This document shows positions 26,926-35,193 of a stretch of 64,000 nt of DNA, one piece after another; positions within the stretch are counted from its first letter, which is position 1; the number at the start of each line of letters is the position of its first letter. Position numbers and translations under genes: made by a program. The stretch spans positions 1 to 64,000 of the forward strand of contig SHVE01000008.1 of NCBI GenBank assembly GCA_009694365.1, in the 5' to 3' direction. Origin of the DNA: Thermoleophilia bacterium. Lineage in GTDB: Bacteria > Actinomycetota > Thermoleophilia > Miltoncostaeales > Miltoncostaeaceae. The notes below the pieces were generated by a model. That model was not told the origin of the DNA. It saw only the letters and a program-made list of their open reading frames with translations, and did no database searches.

Positions 26926-28104
26926 CTAGCCCTCGATACGCTGGTAGACGTGGATGGCGCCCACGGAGCCCGGGCCGCCACGGCATGCGGAGAGGCCGAT
27001 CTCGGCGTCTTTGCGCTGCGTGCCCTCCGGTGCCGTGCCGCGCAACTGCTCCACGATATCCACGGCCTGCGTCGCGCCGGTCGCGCCCAGCGGGTGGCCC
27101 TTGCAGAGCAGGCCGCCGGATGGGTTCACCGCGATCTTGCCGTCGAGCCAGGTGGAACCGTCCACTGCCCCCTTCCAGCCCTCACCCATCGGGGCGAATC
27201 CCAGCCCCTCGATACCGAGGGGCTCCTGGATGGCGAACGAGTTGTAGATCTCGGCCACGTCGACGTCGTCGGGCGTGATACCGGCCATCTCGTACGCGCG
27301 GCTGGCGGGGCGGTGGAACAGGTTGTAGCCGTCCATGAGCGTGTCGCTGGCCTGATACCAGGTGCCGGTGGCCATGGAGGTGGCCGTGATGTACACCTGC
27401 GGACGGTTCGCTTGAGCCGCGAGGATCTCGGGACGCACCAACACGAGCGCCGACGCGGCGTCGGTCATCGGGCAGACCTCATACAGCTTGAGCGGGTCGG
27501 CAACCTTGGGACTCGCCATCACCTCGGCCACGGTGCACTCGAAGCGCAGATGGGCCGAGGGGTTCCGGGCGCCGTAGTAGTGGTTCTTGACCGACGTGTG
27601 GGCGATGTCCTCCTCGGTCACACCGTAGGTCTGCATGTACTTACGCGCAGTGAGCGCGGTGCCCGACGGGAACGTGAGCCCGGAGAAGTACTCCTCCTTG
27701 CTGTCGGCGGCCTGGGCGATGATCGAGGTACCCTCGACGGTGGCGAGGTCGTTCATCTTCTCCATGCCCAACACCATCACGGTGTCGTACAAGCCGGATG
27801 CGATGGCCACACAGCCCAGATGGAGGGCCCACGCGCCGGTGCCACACGCGGCCTCCACGCGCACCGCGCCTCCGGGCACGATTCCCAGGTGGTGGGCGGC
27901 CATGAGGGCGGTGGAGTTCTCGTAGTTGAAGCCCACCGATCCGACGTTGCCCACGTAGAGCATCTGAATGTCACTCGCCGACACACCGGCGTCGGCCAAG
28001 GCCTTGCGGCCGGCCTCGATGCCGAGGTCCTTGAGAGACTTCTCGTGCTGAATCTTGTGCGGGGTCTTACCAATCCCCAGTACGCCGACGCGCATGGTGC
28101 TCAT
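26926..28104 (-). CDS. Thiolase-family acyl-CoA acyltransferase (catalytic Cys present)
   Basis: A 392-residue thiolase-superfamily protein of the SCP2-thiolase/acetyl-CoA acetyltransferase type. The nucleophile is in VEAACGTGAWAL, the His loop in VNPSGGLLCKGHPLGATG, and the C-terminal Cys region in LSACRGGPGSVGAIH. A family-typical AEIYNSFAIQEP follows DDVDV. It should make or cleave a beta-ketoacyl-CoA. It is adjacent to a DUF35 partner gene (3-base gap) and follows an HMG-CoA-synthase-like gene, the same trio used by archaea for acetoacetyl-CoA/HMG-CoA synthesis. The actual substrate is unknown. Confidence 0.88.
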   Translation of the reverse strand: MSTMRVGVLGIGKTPHKIQHEKSLKDLGIEAGRKALADAGVSASDIQMLYVGNVGSVGFNYENSTALMAAHHLGIVPGGAVRVEAACGTGAWALHLGCVAIASGLYDTVMVLGMEKMNDLATVEGTSIIAQAADSKEEYFSGLTFPSGTALTARKYMQTYGVTEEDIAHTSVKNHYYGARNPSAHLRFECTVAEVMASPKVADPLKLYEVCPMTDAASALVLVRPEILAAQANRPQVYITATSMATGTWYQASDTLMDGYNLFHRPASRAYEMAGITPDDVDVAEIYNSFAIQEPLGIEGLGFAPMGEGWKGAVDGSTWLDGKIAVNPSGGLLCKGHPLGATGATQAVDIVEQLRGTAPEGTQRKDAEIGLSACRGGPGSVGAIHVYQRIEG

Positions 28105-28119
28105 GGTCTCTCCGGTCCC

Positions 28120-29112
28120 TTAGTGGGGCTGCTGCTGGCGCCCCTCGGTCCAGCGGTAGTACGTGCCGAGAGCGATGGGCTCGCCCTCGTCGATCTTCGC
28201 CCGCGTACCGGAGCCCGCGGGCTTGGCGGTCACCGTGATCGCCTGTGCGATTGCCTCGCCTCCGCCGTATGCCAACGCGAGAAGCGTGCTGCCCTTCCTG
28301 GCGTCATCAAGGCCGATGGCGAGTGCAAGACCCACCGATGCGGCACCCACGTTGCCGATGTCACCCACGAACGAGGTGTTCTCGGTCTGCGTGGGCTTCG
28401 CCCCAAGTTTGGCGAGCCCCCGCAGCACCTGCGGGTGCGGCTGGCTGGGACAGATGGAGGTGTACTTCCCCGTCGGGCGCCCAGTGATGGTCTCAAGCCC
28501 CGTGGCGGCGGCTGCGGTGGCCTTACCGTAGGCATCGAACAGCACCTCCAGACGGAAACGCGGCTCCGGCTCACGACCAAGCATCCACACATCGAAGACC
28601 TCCTCGGATGCCCGGGACTGCGGACCGAGGGTGGCGATACCGATGGCATTCGCCGACGGGTCGACGACGAATGCTGCCGCCGCGCCGGCGGAGAGCACAT
28701 CGGCCACGCGATCGCGATAGGCCACCAGATGGTCCGTGGCTACTACGAGAGTAGGGCCCACGTCGAGGGTGGCCGCGATACGGAAGGCGTCGAGCAGTCC
28801 GGTCGCATTGGCCCCGAGGTCGATGGCCACGGCGCCATCATCAATGCGCAGGGCACGGGCCAGGGTGGCCGACAACTTGCGGAGCCCGAAGGGCGGGGCC
28901 TGGGTGACGGTGATGACCGCCCCCATACCCCGCGCGCCCTTCAGCGCCTCACGACTCGCCTCAAACGCCATCGTGAGAGTGTCCTCATCGATGGACGGCG
29001 TGGCGAGAGCGCGCGACCGGGGACGGCCCGGTCGCCCGTAGAACGCCTGGATCTCACCGAGCGGAGCCCGGTACTTCGGCACATAGGACCCGTAGCTGGT
29101 GAGTGACGCCAT
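28120..29112 (-). CDS. HMG-CoA synthase-like protein lacking catalytic residues
   Basis: The ATG at 29112 lies two bases after the ligase stop and gives 330 residues. The N-terminus LTSYGSYVPKYRAPLGEI and PSIDEDTLTMAFEASREAL match archaeal-type HMG-CoA synthases, as does NTSFVGDIGNVGAASVGLAL near the C-terminus. The nucleophile segment, ACKAGTAG in true synthases, reads GANATGLLDAF here, with no Cys. The catalytic His of the HQP motif is replaced in CPSQPHPQVL. The protein is therefore probably a structural scaffold or a differently acting enzyme in the thiolase/DUF35 complex. Its place between ligase and thiolase genes supports a CoA-linked role. Confidence 0.8.
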   Translation of the reverse strand: MASLTSYGSYVPKYRAPLGEIQAFYGRPGRPRSRALATPSIDEDTLTMAFEASREALKGARGMGAVITVTQAPPFGLRKLSATLARALRIDDGAVAIDLGANATGLLDAFRIAATLDVGPTLVVATDHLVAYRDRVADVLSAGAAAAFVVDPSANAIGIATLGPQSRASEEVFDVWMLGREPEPRFRLEVLFDAYGKATAAAATGLETITGRPTGKYTSICPSQPHPQVLRGLAKLGAKPTQTENTSFVGDIGNVGAASVGLALAIGLDDARKGSTLLALAYGGGEAIAQAITVTAKPAGSGTRAKIDEGEPIALGTYYRWTEGRQQQPH

Positions 29113-29114
29113 GA

Positions 29115-30770
29115 TTACCGCTTCACCTTCACGCCGGCCACCTCGCGGTCCCACGTGTCCGCGGTGATGCCTTCGTCACGGAGCTTCACCTTCTGTACGC
29201 GCTCGGTGGGAGTCTTCGGCAGCGCGTCCACGAAGCGGATGTAGCGGGGCACCATGAAGTACGGCATGCGCGCAGCGAGGAACTCGGTGAGCTCAACCGG
29301 GTCGGGCGCCGTGCCCTCTGCGACACAGACGATCATGATCTCGTCCTCCGACGATGCGCCCTCGTCGGCCTTGACGCCGATCGCCGCCGCCTCCCGGACG
29401 TTGGCGTGCTCGGCAACCTGACGCTCCACCTCCATGGACGACACGTTCTCGCCGCGGCGGCGGATGTAGTCCTTCACGCGGTCCATGAAGTAGATGTAGC
29501 CGTCGGCATCCATCCGACCGAGGTCCCCGGTGTGGAGCTTCAGGTTCCGGAAGTCCTCGGCGGTCTTCTCGGGCATCCCGTAGTACGCGCGCATCACGAT
29601 GTTCGGGATCTTCATGTCCACGACGATCTCACCGGGCGTCTCCGGCGGCAGGGGGCGATCTGTGCCCGGCTCCACAACGGTGACCTCATATCCGGGGTTG
29701 GCAACGCCGATGGTGCCCGGAACCGGGTCACGCGTCGGGTCCATGTAGGTCGCCATTCCGGTCTCGGTGAGACCGTAGCCCTCGATGAACTTGACGCCGA
29801 AGCGTTCCTGGAAGTCGTAGTAGATGTCCTTCGGCGCCGGGGCGGCAAAGACGGTGTGGACCGTGTGCTGTGTGTCGAGGTCGGACTTCGGGATGTTCCA
29901 GATGAAGTACGAGACCGCGCCGATCGAGTTGAAGATGGTCGCCTCGGCATCGATGACCTGCTGCCAGAAACGACTCGACGAGAAGCGCTCGGTGTAGGCG
30001 ATACGACCACCGGCCACGAGGGCGGGGTAGCCCGACAGCACCTGAGCGTTGCTGTGGAACAGCGGAAGGCACGAGAAGAACGTGTCGTCCGCCAACTCCT
30101 CGATGGAGCGACCGGACGTCTTCGACACGACCTCCATGAGGCCGCGCGCCGAGAAGTAGTCGGCGGCGTTCTGCTTGATGACACCCTTCGAGCGACCCGT
30201 GGTGCCCGAGGTGAACATGATGCGGGCGTCATCCACCCAGGAGTACTCGACGTCGGGCTCGGAGTCGGAACTCTCCATGAAGGCTGCGAGCGACTCCCAC
30301 CGGAGCGACGGATCCGGGCCCTCCTGCGCGCCGGTCTGCATCACGATGACGTGCTCGATGAGCGGCAGATCCTTCGCGATGAAGTCCAGACGGTCGAGGA
30401 AGACGTCGGAGATGATCAGCTTCTTCGCCTCGACCAAGTTAATGGTCCAAGAGAGGAAGTCGCCCTTGTAGGCGGTGTTGATGGAACTCATCACTGCGCC
30501 GGCCTTGAGGATTCCGTACCAGACCGGCAGGAACTCCTCGCAGTTCGGAAGCATGACGCTGACCGACTCGCCCTTCTCCACACCACGAGCGATCAGAGCG
30601 TTGGCCACGCGGTTGGAACGAGCGTTGACCTCGCCGTAACTCACCCACGAGTTATCGGCAAATTTCAGGTAGTCGCGGTCCGGATGGGCCTCGGCCCGAT
30701 CCCTGAGTACCTTCGCGAGGATCCACTGGGTGGGGTCCTCCTTCGCGTACCAATCACTCCAATCGGCCAT
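29115..30770 (-). CDS. AMP-forming acyl-CoA synthetase
   Basis: A 551-residue ANL-superfamily ligase that activates a carboxylic acid with ATP and CoA. The P-loop is IMFTSGTTGRSKGVIKQ, followed by FIEGYGLTETG, LHTGDLGRMDADGYIYFMDR, and the hinge KDYIRRRGENVSS. The C-terminal catalytic Lys lies in TPTERVQKVKLRD. It resembles the CaiC/FadD group. It heads the HMG-CoA-synthase-like gene with a two-base gap, so translation is likely coupled. The substrate would be the entry acid for the pathway encoded in this cluster, perhaps a branched or cyclic acid. Confidence 0.9.
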   Translation of the reverse strand: MADWSDWYAKEDPTQWILAKVLRDRAEAHPDRDYLKFADNSWVSYGEVNARSNRVANALIARGVEKGESVSVMLPNCEEFLPVWYGILKAGAVMSSINTAYKGDFLSWTINLVEAKKLIISDVFLDRLDFIAKDLPLIEHVIVMQTGAQEGPDPSLRWESLAAFMESSDSEPDVEYSWVDDARIMFTSGTTGRSKGVIKQNAADYFSARGLMEVVSKTSGRSIEELADDTFFSCLPLFHSNAQVLSGYPALVAGGRIAYTERFSSSRFWQQVIDAEATIFNSIGAVSYFIWNIPKSDLDTQHTVHTVFAAPAPKDIYYDFQERFGVKFIEGYGLTETGMATYMDPTRDPVPGTIGVANPGYEVTVVEPGTDRPLPPETPGEIVVDMKIPNIVMRAYYGMPEKTAEDFRNLKLHTGDLGRMDADGYIYFMDRVKDYIRRRGENVSSMEVERQVAEHANVREAAAIGVKADEGASSEDEIMIVCVAEGTAPDPVELTEFLAARMPYFMVPRYIRFVDALPKTPTERVQKVKLRDEGITADTWDREVAGVKVKR

Positions 30771-30811
30771 CGCCGTGATCTCCCTCGTCTTCGTCGTTGT
30801 CTCGCGCGGCG

Positions 30812-31246
30812 TCAGCCGGCGGGGGTGAACCTGGGCATCGTGATCTCATCGGTCACGTCGTCATAGACCAGACGGACCTTCATCCCGATCTGCACCGCGT
30901 CGTGCTCGAGGGAGGGGAAGCCCTCCTCGTCCTTCACGAGAATGCTCATCATGCGCGGGCCTTCGTCGAGGTCGATGAGCGCCACGATGTGCGGCGGATC
31001 GCCCTTGTAGGCCTTGCTCGGCCCGAAGAAATGGGTCGAGTAGGTGTAGACGGTGCCGTTGCCGGATGCATCCATCCAACTGGTCTCGTTCAGCGTGCCC
31101 GGTGCGTACTTGCGTGGGTACCAGAACGGCTTTCCGGTCTCATCGCACGGGATGATGAACCGGTGCTCCTTGAGGGCGGCCCAGAAGGTGGCGTCCTCCG
31201 GACGAAGGTCCGGGAGCGGCTTGGTGTAGGCGGGCTTCTCTGACAT
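30812..31246 (-). CDS. DUF35-like OB-fold protein without zinc cysteines
   Basis: A 144-residue DUF35-family protein: DATFWAALKEHRFIIPCDET aligns with the N-terminal helix and ribbon, and GNGTVYTYSTHFFGP with the OB fold, ending VRLVYDDVTDEITMPRF. Only one of the four zinc-ribbon cysteines remains (IIPCDETGKPFWYPRKYAPG), so zinc binding is probably lost. Its partner is likely the thiolase-fold protein encoded 39 bases upstream (31286-32524). The start has an AGGAGAT site upstream. Confidence 0.82.
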   Translation of the reverse strand: MSEKPAYTKPLPDLRPEDATFWAALKEHRFIIPCDETGKPFWYPRKYAPGTLNETSWMDASGNGTVYTYSTHFFGPSKAYKGDPPHIVALIDLDEGPRMMSILVKDEEGFPSLEHDAVQIGMKVRLVYDDVTDEITMPRFTPAG

Positions 31247-31285
31247 TGCTCGGTATCTCCTCGTTCGTCTCGGTCGTGAGCGGAA

Positions 31286-32524
31286 CTACGCCGCCGACGG
31301 CGGCTCACTGGACAGGACCAGCGCGCTCGTGGCCGCGAGAATGCCGCCCGAGCCGTTCGTAATCGCGAGCTTCGCGCCGGGAACCTGGTGGTTGCCGCCG
31401 TTGAACTCGGTCTTCGCAGAATCGTCCGCCTCGCCGCGCAGTTGCAACACCGCTTCGACGATGTGGTGCATGGCACCGAGGTGGGCCTGACGGATCAGGC
31501 CGCCATGGGTGTTCATCGGGAGCGTTCCGCCAAGTTTGCCGTTGCCCTCAAGAACCCAGTCGCCGGCCTCGCCGGGACCACACACGCCAAAGCCCTCAAG
31601 GGCGATGAGCGGAGTGAACGAGAATGAGTCGTAGATCTCGGCCACGTCGAGGTCCTGAGGCGTGATGCCGGCGACCTCCATGGCACGGCGACCGGCACGG
31701 CCGAGGCCGTCGCGGACGGAGGCCACGGATTCGGCCTGTGAGATGTACTGATGGGAGAAGCCCTCACCGATACCGGTGATGTAGACCGGCGTCTTCTTCA
31801 TGTTCGCGGCGCGCTCAGCCGTGGTGACGATGAACGCTGCGGCACCGTCGGAGACGAGCGAGCAGTCCATCGCGTGGAACGGCGTCGCGATCCAGCGATC
31901 GGCCATCACGTCCTCCACGGTCACCACATTGCGGAGCATGGCGTTCCATTTGAGGGCGGCATGCTCGGACTGGGTGGCGACGACGGCCGCGAGGGCCTCC
32001 TGCGGAACGTTGTGCTCGTGCATGTAGCGCTGGGCCAGAAGGCCGTAGCCCCCGATGGTGGTGAGGCCGAACGGGGCCTCGTACGCACCGTGGCTCATCT
32101 CGCGTGCCATTGCGATCATGCCCGACGATGAGATCCCGGAGCGTGTGTTGTCACCGCGCACGCACAGAACCGTGTTCGCGAGACCGGCATCGATGGCCAT
32201 CGCGGCCTGGACGGCCATGAGCGGCGCGGTCGCGCCACCAACGGCGACCGAGGCGAAGTAGCCCGGCTTCATACCCATGTAGTCGGCAAGCGTCGTGGCG
32301 TGCATCAAGGTGCTCTCGACGAACGAGAACGCCGTGACGATGCCGTCCACGTCCTTGAGTTCGAGCCCGGCATCGTCGAGCGTCGTTTTTGTCACCTCGG
32401 CCAGAAGCTCGAACGAGCCGCGGTCGCTGATGATGCCCTGCTCGGTCTCGCCGACACCTGCGATGCAGATGCCCTTCGCGAGCATGCGGCGTGCTTCCTT
32501 GACGTCGGGGGTACCCTCGGCCAT
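31286..32524 (-). CDS. Thiolase-fold protein lacking the nucleophilic Cys (aldolase-like?)
   Basis: The ATG at 32524 has a strong GGGAGGA site and gives 412 residues. It is thiolase-like throughout (ICIAGVGETEQGIISDR, DLDVAEIYDSFSFTPLIALE, MNTHGGLIRQAHLG). Where thiolases have a Cys it reads SVAVGGATAPLM, and the GHP loop is changed to RQAHLGAMHH. Such Cys-less members include Ltp2, which with a DUF35 partner performs retro-aldol cleavage of steroid side chains. Retro-aldol activity is an inference here. It is the first gene of the CoA cluster. Confidence 0.83.
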   Translation of the reverse strand: MAEGTPDVKEARRMLAKGICIAGVGETEQGIISDRGSFELLAEVTKTTLDDAGLELKDVDGIVTAFSFVESTLMHATTLADYMGMKPGYFASVAVGGATAPLMAVQAAMAIDAGLANTVLCVRGDNTRSGISSSGMIAMAREMSHGAYEAPFGLTTIGGYGLLAQRYMHEHNVPQEALAAVVATQSEHAALKWNAMLRNVVTVEDVMADRWIATPFHAMDCSLVSDGAAAFIVTTAERAANMKKTPVYITGIGEGFSHQYISQAESVASVRDGLGRAGRRAMEVAGITPQDLDVAEIYDSFSFTPLIALEGFGVCGPGEAGDWVLEGNGKLGGTLPMNTHGGLIRQAHLGAMHHIVEAVLQLRGEADDSAKTEFNGGNHQVPGAKLAITNGSGGILAATSALVLSSEPPSAA

Positions 32525-32708
32525 TCCTGTCCTCCCTGACCTGTGTTCACGGCTCCGGACGCGACAACCGCGGCGGCCGATCACTCTCGTGTCGGGACCG
32601 CTGCGACGGTGGCTGGAACCTCGGTCGCGCGGCCCGTGGAAGGGACCGCTCTCTCGCCGGTGGGGGACCATACCGACATCGCAACATCCGTGTCGTGTTT
32701 ACGGTGCG

Positions 32709-33158
32709 TCAGGAGGGACGACCCGCACCCCGCAGCGGTAGTCCGGCACGCAGTTCCCTTAGTCCCTCGGCGCACACCCCGTACTCCAACCACGGGCAGC
32801 CACCGCACAGATCGGTCAGGTCCTCAGGCGCCACGGTGTCCCTCACGCGCTGCCTCAGGTCGGACCACGGCATCTCCTCACCCTGAACCACTCCCAGTCG
32901 CTCGGCCACCCGGGCGTCCTGGCGCACCACCGACTGCCCGTACCTCATACAGCCACCGGACGAGAGGCTCGGGCACGCCCGGCACACGGCGTCCGACCCG
33001 ATCCTTACGCGCACCGGGGTGCTCGGCACATCGCGCAGGCGCGCGACAACCGCCGACAGCGATGCCACGAAGTCGGCCGAGTACCCCATACCGCGGAACC
33101 CGTGGACACACAGCGCGTGGTGTGCGGAGAGTTCGATGGGGCGCACTGCGGGGGTCAT
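32709..33158 (-). CDS. DUF1284 cysteine-rich protein
   Basis: The ATG at 33158 gives 149 residues. ELSAHHALCVHGFRGMGYSA and DFVASL match the DUF1284 N-terminus, and four or more cysteines in CRACPSLSSGGC and LCGGCPWLEYGVC suggest an iron-sulfur or zinc site. The function of DUF1284 is not established. The longer frame to 33575 is Arg/Gly-rich and lacks a start with a good ribosome site. It lies 185 bases downstream of the CoA cluster head on the same strand orientation but is read independently. Confidence 0.75.
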   Translation of the reverse strand: MTPAVRPIELSAHHALCVHGFRGMGYSADFVASLSAVVARLRDVPSTPVRVRIGSDAVCRACPSLSSGGCMRYGQSVVRQDARVAERLGVVQGEEMPWSDLRQRVRDTVAPEDLTDLCGGCPWLEYGVCAEGLRELRAGLPLRGAGRPS

Positions 33159-33761
33159 CTCGGTAATCGTGGGGCTCCCCAGTCGCGGCCCGACCGGCTC
33201 GGTGGCGTCCTCTGCGAGGTGGCGACCATCAGCGGATGGGCCACGACCTCGGGCACCGGACTGTACGCATACCCACGGCGCAGCGGCCTCACGGATTCGG
33301 GCAACCTCCGGCGTAGGATGGGCATCGCCAGCCAGATTGTGGTCGCGAGGCAGGAACTGCGTCGGCCATCGCTTCGCGGAGTTTGGACGTGATACCGGTG
33401 TCGCCGCCGAACTGTCATACGGACCCCACGCCCGCGGCGCCGGGACACCGGGGCACGCTGTTTCACCTTCCGGTCCCCGTCGTCGGAGCTCGCGGAACGA
33501 CCTCGCTGCTCGCCCCGCGACTCCTCGCACGCGGAGACGGCACCCCGGTGCGCGTCCCCCACCGCCGTCCGACATGACCTCCTCGATCAGGGCACGAGAG
33601 CACTCCTCCTCCGTGCGGCCACCGAGTCCTTAGCGCCGAACGGAAATCCCGGCCGCCGGTACCGCGCCGACACCCTCGGGACAGTTCGGCTGGATCGGGG
33701 ACACGTGGCCCCGCTACAATGAATCTTCCGAGTCTGGAACCCACAGCGGCAACAAGGAGCA
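33159..33761. other. Long non-coding stretch, no supported gene
   Basis: About 600 bases between the DUF1284 gene and the 100-aa protein gene. Frames on both strands are Arg/Pro-rich shadows. It must contain the divergent promoters for the two flanking genes. No hairpin terminator or known RNA was recognised. Confidence 0.45.
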
Positions 33762-34064
33762 ATGGTGGCCGACGATCCCTATTACAACCCGGAGACGGAC
33801 ACGTACCGCGTCATCCACAAGGGTCATGCGAGCGCGTCCTCGGTCACCAACACCTTGGGTGTCACCGTCTTCTTCGACCCCGAGGACCACGAGGTTCTCG
33901 GCTTCTCGATTACGGAGTTCTCCGCATACTACGAGGCCAATGTGACCGAGGAGGGAGAGTTCGAGGTCGTACTTCCCGCACGAATCCCGGTGAACATGGA
34001 GGAGGAGATGGACTTCGACAAGGAGTCCATCCAAAGCCACGTCAGGATCGCCGAGATCTACTAG
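33762..34064 (+). CDS. Small acidic protein, paralogue of the 22.6 kb protein
   Basis: A 100-residue acidic protein with a strong AAGGAG site before the ATG. TNTLGVTVFFDPEDHEVLGF, SITEFSAYYEANVTEE and GEFEVVLPARIPVNM share the pattern of the protein at 22573-22869. The end is rich in Glu and Asp (MEEEMDFDKES). No cofactor motif is visible. It is flanked on both sides by non-coding DNA, so it is a monocistronic orphan. Confidence 0.7.
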   Translation: MVADDPYYNPETDTYRVIHKGHASASSVTNTLGVTVFFDPEDHEVLGFSITEFSAYYEANVTEEGEFEVVLPARIPVNMEEEMDFDKESIQSHVRIAEIY

Positions 34065-34431
34065 ACGGCGCGAGTGGGCTGACTCTCCGGCACAGGCATC
34101 CGGGTGGCCATCCGGATCAGTGCATCGCCATCATGCGAAGGGTCGCTCTGGGGCGCCCCTTCGACGTTCCGCAGAGTGACACCCGCCCACGGACAGCGAA
34201 CCCCGCGGGCGGGCAGGGCGGGTCACGTCATTCCCGAGGATCCGGTGATGACCACGCCGCCCGGGCCGAAGTTCGAGAGGGTCGCCCCGGTGAGGTGCGC
34301 CCTCCATAGCATCACAGGTGGTGGGCTGGAGGCACGACAATCCCTGCCGCCGCCAGGACGGTGCCGACGGGCGTGACGCGCTCGCGACGCGATCGGAATC
34401 GGGATCGCTCACACGATCGGCACCACCGGTG
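34065..34431. other. Intergenic region, nothing recognised
   Basis: About 370 bases between the 100-aa protein and the convergent degenerate sirtuin gene. No credible ORF or terminator was found. Confidence 0.4.
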
Positions 34432-35187
34432 CTACGCGAGGATCCGCGCGGCGACACCGTTGATTACGTCAGGCGCCGGCCAGCGGATGACCATCTCGGC
34501 GTAGCGGTCGTAGCGCGTCGGGGTCATCCCCACCATCACCACCCGTCCGCCCGTCTGAAGCGGTACCGACGGCAACATGGCCATCGGATCGGTGCGCAGT
34601 TGGGTGTCGAACACCACGAAGAGGTCACACCGTGTCGCGAGGTCCCAGGCCCGGACGATCGCGGGCTCCACGAGGGGCTCACCCCACAGGGTCCCGGTGG
34701 GGCGCAGCGGGTAGCCGCAGTCGTCGCGCGTGCACCGGGGCACGCCGTCATTGCCGCTGGCGATCAGGTCGACAACCTCCGACAGCGCGTAGACATCCCG
34801 ACACCGGTCGCATCGGCATGACATGACATTGGCGTGCACCTCCACTACGTCGGGACTGCCGCCCTTACGGTGCAGGTCGTCAACAGCCTGCGTAATGAGG
34901 CCCGTGATGACCCCTGCCCGCTGGAGGCGGGCGATGGCCATGTGTTCCTCGCGTGGCTCACGGGCAACGGCCTCAAGCGCCCGCGGGACCCAGGTGGCCC
35001 AGAAGCAGACGGGCTCAGCCAACAGTACCTCGAGGCTCATGATGTCGCTCCACGCGGGGCTGGCGGCCTTGGCCTCGGTGTCCTCGGTGGCGCCCAAGCG
35101 GACGCCCGTCAGGACCACCAATCGCTCGGCCTCACCCATGAGGGTCGCCAGACGGGTGACGTCCGTCTCAAAGGCCTCGTTCATCAT
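34432..35187 (-). CDS. Degenerate sirtuin-like protein
   Basis: A 251-residue protein with a recognisable Sir2 layout but altered NAD loop: LVVLTGVRLGATEDTEAK replaces the normal GAG-x-S-x-x-SGIPDFR, and TQAVDDLH replaces TQNIDRLH. A His remains in EVHANVM, at the catalytic position, and the zinc cysteines are intact (CRCDRC, CTRDDCG). The C-terminal half FVVFDTQLRTDPMAMLPSVP aligns with the GTSL-V-P region. Loss of the NAD-loop residues suggests no deacylase activity; it could bind another nucleotide. It ends convergently with the 100-aa protein gene and lies six bases downstream of the MFS gene. Confidence 0.75.
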   Translation of the reverse strand: MMNEAFETDVTRLATLMGEAERLVVLTGVRLGATEDTEAKAASPAWSDIMSLEVLLAEPVCFWATWVPRALEAVAREPREEHMAIARLQRAGVITGLITQAVDDLHRKGGSPDVVEVHANVMSCRCDRCRDVYALSEVVDLIASGNDGVPRCTRDDCGYPLRPTGTLWGEPLVEPAIVRAWDLATRCDLFVVFDTQLRTDPMAMLPSVPLQTGGRVVMVGMTPTRYDRYAEMVIRWPAPDVINGVAARILA

Positions 35188-35193
35188 CGGATC

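Noticed and set aside
26569-29106. 845-aa plus-strand ORF
   Set aside because: It runs antisense through three well-supported genes of the CoA cluster and reads as Arg/His/Gly-rich sequence without motifs.
32709-33575. 288-aa version of the DUF1284 protein
   Set aside because: The extra 139 residues are Arg/Gly/Pro-rich; family similarity begins right after the ATG at 33158.
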